Source: Rugosibacter sp. (lineage in GTDB: Bacteria; Pseudomonadota; Gammaproteobacteria; Burkholderiales; Rhodocyclaceae). From it: DNA of 5,137 bases. Of the stretch, positions 1-5,137 are shown one piece after another; the first letter of the stretch is position 1, and each line of letters opens with the position of its first letter. The translations under genes and the position numbers were made by a program. The DNA lies in the NCBI GenBank assembly GCA_030652715.1, contig JAUSQB010000218.1, positions 1-5,137 on the forward strand, given 5' to 3'. Below the pieces are notes generated by a model. It searched no databases. It was not told the DNA's origin and worked only from the letters and a program-made list of their open reading frames with translations.

Positions 1-1635
<1,635 letters not shown>

Positions 1636-1666
1636 GGCGGAAATACTCACCCCATACCCCGATACG

Positions 1667-1876
1667 TTATGCGGCTTTCGGGCGAGCCAGAATATCGACT
1701 CCCACTTTGCCAGCAGCAATTTCACGCAGGGCGATCACCGCAGATTTATCGTTATCCGGCTCAACTTGCGGCGTACTGCCCATGGCCAGCTGGCGCGCAC
1801 GATATGCCGCGACCAGCGTGAGATCAAAACGGTTGGGGATTTTTTTGATGCAATCATCAATGGTGACACGGGCCAT
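1667..1876 (-). CDS. rpoZ: DNA-directed RNA polymerase omega subunit
   Basis: This 69-residue protein is the omega subunit, which chaperones the beta-prime subunit into RNA polymerase and in proteobacteria contributes to a ppGpp-binding site. The start [19 protein letters not shown] is the family signature, followed by the helix [10 protein letters not shown] and the conserved segment [19 protein letters not shown] short tail ([11 protein letters not shown]) follows, and the length is ordinary for betaproteobacterial omega. An AGGA ribosome-binding site lies in the last codons of gmk about 9 bases upstream of the ATG, and the gap to gmk is 5 bases, so the two are cotranscribed. Placement just before spoT is the standard proteobacterial arrangement. 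It fits functionally because SpoT makes the ligand and omega helps form its target site. Confidence 0.97.
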   Translation of the reverse strand: MARVTIDDCIKKIPNRFDLTLVAAYRARQLAMGSTPQVEPDNDKSAVIALREIAAGKVGVDILARPKAA

Positions 1877-1881
1877 GGGGT

Positions 1882-2499
1882 TTAGTCCTGTTCAAAAAAG
1901 CGGAATACTTCGGGATGACGAGCCAACTGACGCTTGACTCTCAGGCGGGAGGCGCGCACAGCGGCAATCAGCTCGCTCAGTGCCACATCCAAGTCTCTGT
2001 TGATTATAACAAAATCGAACTCATGCACATGCCTCATTTCATCGCATGCAACAGCCAAGCGGCGTGCGATAACCTCCGGACTATCGGTTGCCCGCTGTTG
2101 CAGCCTGTGTTTTAGCGCATCCATGCTGGGCGGCAAAATAAAAATACCCACCGCTTCGGTAAACTCCCGCCGCACCTGTTGTGCGCCTTGCCAGTCAATC
2201 TCCAGCAACATATCCGTGCCTGAAGTCATTTGCGCTTCTAGCCAGGCGCGTGATGTGCCGTAATAGTTGCCATGCACTGCGGCCGATTCGACAAACTCGC
2301 CCCGGCTACGCATCGTCATGAACTGCGATAGATCAACAAAGTGATAGTCATGTCCGTCAACTTCACCCGGACGAGGAGTGCGGGTGGTGTAGGAAGTCGA
2401 ACGCTGCACCTGCGCATCGTTGGCCAGCAGGCCGCTTACCAGCGTGGTCTTGCCTGCGCCAGAGGGGGCTGCGATGATGAATAGGGTACCGATCGTCAT
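1882..2499 (-). CDS. gmk: Guanylate kinase
   Basis: Guanylate kinase phosphorylates GMP to GDP with ATP in the cytoplasm and so supplies the GDP/GTP pool. From ATG 2499 the protein has 205 residues, close to the 207 of E. coli. A P-loop (APSGAGKTT, residues 11-19) is followed by the GMP-binding segment [19 protein letters not shown], the [10 protein letters not shown] segment, the [11 protein letters not shown] motif and the lid/C-terminal region IFILPPS...[10 protein letters not shown]. All family landmarks are intact. A longer frame starts at TTG 2514, which has a GCAGG four bases upstream and adds five residues (MSFNI). I prefer ATG 2499 because [17 protein letters not shown] aligns directly with the E. 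coli N-terminus MAQGTLYIVSAPSGAGK. It is the first gene of the gmk-rpoZ-spoT operon and is divergent from the copper genes. Confidence 0.97.
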   Translation of the reverse strand: MTIGTLFIIAAPSGAGKTTLVSGLLANDAQVQRSTSYTTRTPRPGEVDGHDYHFVDLSQFMTMRSRGEFVESAAVHGNYYGTSRAWLEAQMTSGTDMLLEIDWQGAQQVRREFTEAVGIFILPPSMDALKHRLQQRATDSPEVIARRLAVACDEMRHVHEFDFVIINRDLDVALSELIAAVRASRLRVKRQLARHPEVFRFFEQD

Positions 2500-2525
2500 A
2501 ATGTTGAAAGACAAAAAACCTGCGA

Positions 2526-2531
2526 ACTATA
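2526..2531 (-). promoter_or_regulatory. Candidate -10 element for gmk
   Basis: On the minus strand this reads TATAGT, a 5-of-6 match to TATAAT, placed so that transcription would begin about 20 bases before the gmk ATG at 2499. No convincing -35 hexamer is seen at 16-18 bases upstream. If this promoter is real, the alternative TTG start at 2514 would have almost no leader, which favours the ATG. Confidence 0.28.
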
Positions 2532-2588
2532 AAGCAGGAAGGATAGCGCACCTTGCCCGCCTTTGATGCGGCATAAATTGCACCGACT

Positions 2589-2602
2589 TTGATCTCCCTC
2601 AA
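2589..2602. promoter_or_regulatory. FNR/Anr-type operator candidate
   Basis: The sequence TTGATctccCTCAA matches the FNR/Anr/Dnr consensus TTGAT-N4-ATCAA at 9 of 10 specified bases. It sits in the divergent intergenic region, about 57 bases upstream of the first copper-locus ATG (2659), and could serve either direction. The regulator encoded at 3800-4387 has the E-x-x-S-R recognition helix that reads this kind of half-site, so self-contained regulation is plausible. A chromosomal FNR/Anr homologue could equally be the ligand. Site identity is seen; function is inferred. Confidence 0.5.
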
Positions 2603-2632
2603 AATCACGGGGCACAAGCGGCCGAAGCCAGA

Positions 2633-2638
2633 TAGAAT
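2633..2638 (+). promoter_or_regulatory. Candidate -10 element for the copper locus
   Basis: TAGAAT matches TATAAT at 5 of 6 positions and lies 20 bases before the ATG at 2659. No -35 hexamer is visible, as expected of an activator-dependent promoter. The FNR-like site ends 30 bases upstream, about 8 bases farther than the classic class II (-41.5) geometry, so this assignment is weak. Confidence 0.25.
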
Positions 2639-2658
2639 TGCACTGGGAATTACACGCC

Positions 2659-3108
2659 ATGTCCACGTCTCGTTACTCTTCACTGCTCCATCGCACAGCC
2701 TCGCGCCATGCCCGGCTGTTTTTTGTGCTGGGTGCCCTGGCTGTGCTCATGCACCTCCTGACTGGCGTGGGGTTGATGGGTTTGCATCAAGGCAAGCTCG
2801 ACAGCAGCGGAAACTTTGTTGCCGAAATTTGCACTGTGCTGGGGGTTGGCAAGGCTCAGGCAACACTGGGCAATATAAGTACTATAAAAATCAACATTGC
2901 AGGCGACAGCGCGCCACCCGATAGCGGCAACGCACACGATTGCTGCAAATTGTGCGTCACCAGCAGCCCGCTGTTGCTCGCCAACATGCCTCTCGCCGTA
3001 TCACCAGCGCCGACTTTTCACGAATCACTTGCCGCATTTACCTCAGCCCGTCCCGCATCATTTGCCTGGACGGCACATCCCCCACGCGGCCCACCCGCGC
3101 TCGGTTGA
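2659..3108 (+). CDS. DUF2946-type small membrane/exported protein of a copper locus
   Basis: This 149-residue protein has no known biochemical function. Residues 20-42 form a hydrophobic segment (LFFVLGALAVLMHLLTGVGLMGL), either a signal peptide or a membrane anchor, which puts the rest in the periplasm. A Cys at residue 58 lies in EICTVLG, and an H-x-C-C-x-x-C cluster (His93, Cys95, Cys96, Cys99) resembles the HCPYC of DUF2946 proteins. The C-terminal FAWTAHPPRGPPALG matches that family's conserved FAWT...RAPP ending. From memory of the family, such genes often lie beside copper-related genes, as here. The Cys/His cluster suggests metal or thiol chemistry, but that is inference. I chose ATG 2659, which has GGGA about 10 bases upstream. 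A TTG at 2638 would add seven residues and is less likely. The first gene of the plus-strand block, it is separated from the next by 229 bases. Confidence 0.8.
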   Translation: MSTSRYSSLLHRTASRHARLFFVLGALAVLMHLLTGVGLMGLHQGKLDSSGNFVAEICTVLGVGKAQATLGNISTIKINIAGDSAPPDSGNAHDCCKLCVTSSPLLLANMPLAVSPAPTFHESLAAFTSARPASFAWTAHPPRGPPALG

Positions 3109-3140
3109 CCCACCTCTGAATACCGAAGTCTAGCCAGATC

Positions 3141-3168
3141 TCAAAGCGCGGCAAGTCCTGTGCTTTGA
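3141..3168 (+). other. Stable hairpin after the DUF2946 gene
   Basis: TCAAAGCGCGG pairs with CTGTGCTTTGA to form an 11-pair stem with two G-U pairs and a six-base loop (CAAGTC). It begins about 32 bases after the DUF2946 stop. No U tract follows, so it is not a classic intrinsic terminator. It could be an attenuator, a processing or mRNA-stabilising structure, or a weak terminator. Confidence 0.45.
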
Positions 3169-3213
3169 AAATTCCGGCTATCGGTCAGTCATTTCACTGC
3201 ATGTCTTCTGCTC

Positions 3214-3229
3214 GGCAGCCTTCGCTGCC
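3214..3229 (+). other. Short GC-rich hairpin in the leader
   Basis: GGCAGC and GCTGCC form a perfect six-pair stem around a CTTC loop, about 110 bases before the chaperone ATG. No T-run follows, which argues against a standard terminator. Together with the hairpin at 3141-3168 it suggests a structured leader. Confidence 0.35.
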
Positions 3230-3308
3230 TGGGCAATTCAAGTCGGGATCAAGACCATGACATCAAGCAATGGATGTCCTACTCCAAAGCAGTCCAACTC
3301 GTCTGTCT

Positions 3309-3322
3309 GTGATCTCAATCTA
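3309..3322. promoter_or_regulatory. Degenerate FNR-like palindrome abutting the chaperone ribosome-binding site
   Basis: GTGATctcaATCTA matches TTGAT-N4-ATCAA at 8 of 10 bases and ends one base before the AAGGAG. A bound regulator here would block rather than activate a promoter upstream. A match of this quality can easily arise by chance in a gap of this size. Confidence 0.2.
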
Positions 3323-3323
3323 T

Positions 3324-3329
3324 AAGGAG
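3324..3329 (+). promoter_or_regulatory. Strong ribosome-binding site of the copper chaperone gene
   Basis: AAGGAG lies eight bases before ATG 3338. It is the best Shine-Dalgarno sequence in the window, fixes the chaperone start and suggests high translation. Confidence 0.8.
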
Positions 3330-3337
3330 CACACCTT

Positions 3338-3787
3338 ATGTATCGCCTTATTCAAACCATCATTCTCCTTGCCCTGCTGACCTTCTCGGCCTATGCCGAG
3401 CTTGCACAAATCAAAGTACACAGCCCCTGGATACGCCCCACTGTGCCACAGCAGAAGGCGACTGGAGCATTCATGACCATCACCTCGACTACCCCTGCGC
3501 GCCTTGTCGGCATCACCTCGCCGGTTGCCGAGCAAGTCGAAATCCACGAAATGCGGATGGAAAACGATGTCATGACAATGCGTGCTGTGTCCAACCTGCC
3601 GCTGTCCTCCGGCAAAAGTCTGGAACTCAAGCCGGGTGGCTATCACGTCATGCTGTTTGGCCTGCATCAGCAGATAAAGGCTGGCGACAGTGTACCGCTC
3701 ACGCTGATCATTGAAGATGACCACAGACAGCGCACCTTTGTCACAGTCCAGGCCATCGCCAAATCGGCTGCGGCGCACTCGCACTAA
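3338..3787 (+). CDS. Periplasmic copper chaperone, PCuAC family
   Basis: PCuAC proteins bind Cu(I) in the periplasm and deliver it to copper enzymes, classically the CuA or CuB centres of haem-copper oxidases. This 149-residue protein has a signal peptide of about 20 residues ending AYA, then the mature domain starting ELAQIKVHSPWIRPT. The diagnostic metal site H-x10-M-x21-H-x-M is complete: His70 (VEIHEM), Met81, His103 and Met105 (GYHVM). The PGGYHVMLFGL segment is typical of the fold. Extra methionines at 72, 74 and 79 surround the site, and the C-terminus ends AAAHSH, which may add copper affinity. It is preceded by an excellent ribosome-binding site and followed 12 bases later by the Crp/Fnr-type regulator, so those two are surely cotranscribed. 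The adjoining outer-membrane receptor suggests the chaperone receives newly imported copper; client enzymes are not in the window. Confidence 0.93.
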   Translation: MYRLIQTIILLALLTFSAYAELAQIKVHSPWIRPTVPQQKATGAFMTITSTTPARLVGITSPVAEQVEIHEMRMENDVMTMRAVSNLPLSSGKSLELKPGGYHVMLFGLHQQIKAGDSVPLTLIIEDDHRQRTFVTVQAIAKSAAAHSH

Positions 3788-3799
3788 AGGAACAATGCC

Positions 3800-4387
3800 A
3801 TGCCCATCCATTTACACCCGCGCATTGAGCGAAAAACCCGCACATTCAAACGTGGCGAACTCATTCATCTCGCCGCTGACAAAGGGCCTGTCTGGCACAT
3901 CATCGAAGGCACGGTGAGGCTCGATCTGCACGATGCGGGCAACAGCACTATGTTCGCCAGCCTCGCTCTGCCTGGCGACAGGCTCGGCATCGAATCGCTG
4001 GTTTTTGGTCATTATGGTTTTACAGCACGGGCACTGACGCCCTGCACGCTTACCTCGCACGACGCCGCAGATCATCCGCTAGCGCAGATGGCTGCGGCGG
4101 CACAGCGTGCCGCACAAGTTGTCGCATTGCGCACCGGGTCAGCTGCCGAGCGTATTCAACGCCTGGCCACACTCCTCACCAATGACGGCGCGCAGCCGCT
4201 GGCCAACAAACGTCACTTGCTGCCGCGCCTTGCCGATATTGCCGAAATTACTAACCTCACCGTTGAAACCGTCTCCCGCACAACGGCCATGCTCGGCAGC
4301 GCAAGCGGCCTGCCCCACAAAAAGTACCGCCAGAAATCAGTCACGGGCGGTTGTGCACGAACATTTGACCAACCACTCGCCGCATAA
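3800..4387 (+). CDS. Crp/Fnr-family transcriptional regulator, short form
   Basis: This 195-residue cytoplasmic DNA-binding protein is shorter than CRP or FNR (about 210-250). Residues 10-90 form a cNMP/Fnr-like beta-roll (TFKRGELIHLAADKGPVWHIIEGTVRL, then LALPGDRLGIESLVFG). A dimerisation helix covers about 93-127 (QVVALRTGSAAERIQRLATLL), and a winged helix-turn-helix lies at about 140-166 (LPRLADIAEITNLTVETVSRTTAML). The recognition helix carries E156-T-V-S159-R160, the E-x-x-S-R pattern that in FNR contacts TTGAT half-sites. The N-terminal Cys cluster of oxygen-sensing FNR is absent; only Cys82 and Cys185 occur. The Arg-Ser/Thr pair of the cAMP pocket is not evident. The effector is therefore unknown; redox, nitric oxide/haem or copper are candidates. 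AAGGA lies 8 bases before the ATG. Its place between chaperone and receptor genes suggests it controls the locus, perhaps through the site at 2589-2602. Confidence 0.88.
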   Translation: MPIHLHPRIERKTRTFKRGELIHLAADKGPVWHIIEGTVRLDLHDAGNSTMFASLALPGDRLGIESLVFGHYGFTARALTPCTLTSHDAADHPLAQMAAAAQRAAQVVALRTGSAAERIQRLATLLTNDGAQPLANKRHLLPRLADIAEITNLTVETVSRTTAMLGSASGLPHKKYRQKSVTGGCARTFDQPLAA

Positions 4388-4413
4388 CGATTAATTTTTT
4401 ATCTGGATGACCC

Positions 4414-5137
4414 ATGAAAATATCCCCATTGGCTACCGCGCCGAATTTCAAACTGCGCCCTTTAACCATTGCCCTTACCAGTGTATTGCTCGCCTCGGAC
4501 CCCGCATCCGCAGAAGAGCCGGCCATGGAGCCGATTATCGTAAAAGCCGTCAGGCCATCTACTCCATTCTTGTCGAGCACAGCGGTCGACGCGGCTGATA
4601 TCGCCTCGCAACGCGCCGCAACCAGCGATACCGCCAGCCTGCTAAAAAATGTTCCCGGCGTCAGCTTGTATGGCGCGGGCGGCGTATCCAGCCTGCCGTC
4701 AATCCACGGCCTGGCGGATGACCGCCTGCGCATCAAGGTCGATGGCGCAGACCTGGTTGCCTCCTGCCCCAACCACATGAACTCGCCGCTGTCCTATCTT
4801 GACCCGAACCAGGTTGAAACACTCAAGGTCTATGCCGGCATCACCCCGGTGAGTGTGGGCGGCGACAGCATTGGCGGCGCCATCATTGCCGAAACCGCCG
4901 CGCCGGAATTCGCCGCGCCGGAGCAAGGCCATCTGCTCAAGGGCCGGGTCGGCGCGTTTTACCGCAGCAACAACAACGCGCGCGGCGGCAATCTCACCGC
5001 GACTTATGCCACGGAGATGCTCAACATCACCTACAGCGGCGCCACCACCCAGGCCGACAACTACACCGCCGGTGGCGACTTCAAAACCACCACCGCCACC
5101 GGCCGCCCGGGCCACACGCTGCCGCTCGACGAAGTCG
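4414..5137 (+). CDS. TonB-dependent outer-membrane receptor, probable copper receptor (partial, 3' end beyond window)
   Basis: TonB-dependent receptors import scarce ligands across the outer membrane using energy from TonB-ExbBD. The frame is open from ATG 4414 to the right edge (241 codons plus one base). A signal peptide of about 33 residues ends ASA, followed by a TonB-box-like EPIIVKAV (39-46). The plug domain spans roughly 50-165: DTASLLKNVPGVSLYG, SIHGLADDRLRIKVDG, then VETLKVYAGITPVSVGGDSIGGAI. Cys118-Pro-Asn-His-Met122 is a CxxxM motif six residues after the plug Asp-Gly, the spacing I recall for the copper-binding CGGRM of Pseudomonas OprC. The barrel begins near 175 (RVGAFYRSNNNARGG) and is cut by the window, so the OprC HxM half-site cannot be checked. 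The spacer to the regulator gene is 26 bases, with GGA six bases before the ATG, so it probably belongs to the same operon. Copper as ligand is supported by motif and neighbours but unproven. Confidence 0.88.
   Translation, partial: MKISPLATAPNFKLRPLTIALTSVLLASDPASAEEPAMEPIIVKAVRPSTPFLSSTAVDAADIASQRAATSDTASLLKNVPGVSLYGAGGVSSLPSIHGLADDRLRIKVDGADLVASCPNHMNSPLSYLDPNQVETLKVYAGITPVSVGGDSIGGAIIAETAAPEFAAPEQGHLLKGRVGAFYRSNNNARGGNLTATYATEMLNITYSGATTQADNYTAGGDFKTTTATGRPGHTLPLDEV
4896..4922 (+). repeat. 12-bp tandem-like direct repeat inside the receptor gene
   Basis: CGCCGCGCCGGA occurs at 4896-4907 and again at 4911-4922, a 15-base period that encodes AAPE twice (AAPEF-AAPEQ) at the plug-barrel boundary. 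It looks like a small in-frame duplication in a linker and is probably neutral. Confidence 0.5.

Larger units (their letters stand above)
3109..3337 (+). other. Intergenic region and probable leader of the copper chaperone gene
   Basis: This 229-base gap holds no credible gene. The only ATG-initiated frame of note (3201, 19 codons) has no ribosome-binding site. The gap contains two hairpins (3141-3168 and 3214-3229), a repeated ATCAAG (3248-3253 and 3262-3267), a degenerate FNR-like palindrome (3309-3322) and a strong ribosome-binding site (3324-3329). No clear sigma-70 promoter is visible, so it may be a second promoter region or a processed spacer of a longer transcript. Confidence 0.6.

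Noticed and set aside
3201..3260. Possible 19-codon small ORF in the leader
   Set aside because: It has no ribosome-binding site, covers a hairpin and shows no recognisable peptide features.
3321..3326. TATAAG as a -10 element for the chaperone gene
   Set aside because: It overlaps the AAGGAG ribosome-binding site and would give a transcript start too close to the ATG to retain that site.
3320..3811. Minus-strand 163-codon frame
   Set aside because: It is the complement of the PCuAC gene, which has a perfect ribosome-binding site and a full copper motif.
4394..4400. T-run between regulator and receptor genes as an intrinsic terminator
   Set aside because: No GC-rich hairpin precedes the T-run, and the short 26-base spacing favours cotranscription.
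4699..5115. Minus-strand 138-codon Gly/Val/Ala-rich frame
   Set aside because: It lies opposite the TonB receptor plug, whose frame has recognisable signal peptide, TonB box and plug motifs; the antisense product is a GC-rich composition artefact.

Overview
The window looks like a piece of a betaproteobacterial chromosome. This is inferred from the gmk-rpoZ-spoT gene order, protein sequences close to the proteobacterial consensus, and moderately high GC. No rRNA, tRNA, CRISPR array, insertion sequence or phage gene was seen. The window holds two divergent blocks that meet at an intergenic region near 2500-2658.

Left block, minus strand (about 2499 down to 1): a nucleotide/stress housekeeping operon in the order gmk (guanylate kinase), rpoZ (RNA polymerase omega subunit), spoT (bifunctional (p)ppGpp synthetase/hydrolase). 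gmk and rpoZ are 5 bases apart. spoT follows about 31 bases after rpoZ and runs off the left edge before its C-terminal regulatory domains. All three products are intact as far as they can be read.

Right block, plus strand (2659 to the right edge): four genes that read as a copper-acquisition locus. They are a small Cys-containing DUF2946-type protein, a 229-base gap with two hairpins, a periplasmic PCuAC-type copper chaperone with a complete H-x10-M-x21-H-x-M copper site, a short Crp/Fnr-family regulator 12 bases downstream, and the N-terminal 241 codons of a TonB-dependent outer-membrane receptor. The receptor plug carries a CxxxM motif at the position used for copper in OprC. A plausible route is receptor uptake across the outer membrane, then periplasmic hand-off by PCuAC to a copper enzyme (a haem-copper oxidase or nitrous-oxide reductase would be typical clients). 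The role of the DUF2946 protein is unknown.

Regulation: a 9-of-10 match to the FNR/Anr palindrome lies upstream of the first copper gene, and the locus-encoded Crp/Fnr protein has the E-x-x-S-R recognition helix expected to read such half-sites. It lacks the Cys ligands of an oxygen-sensing FNR. This pairing of a copper-uptake operon with its own Fnr-like regulator and matching operator is the most interesting aspect of the window.
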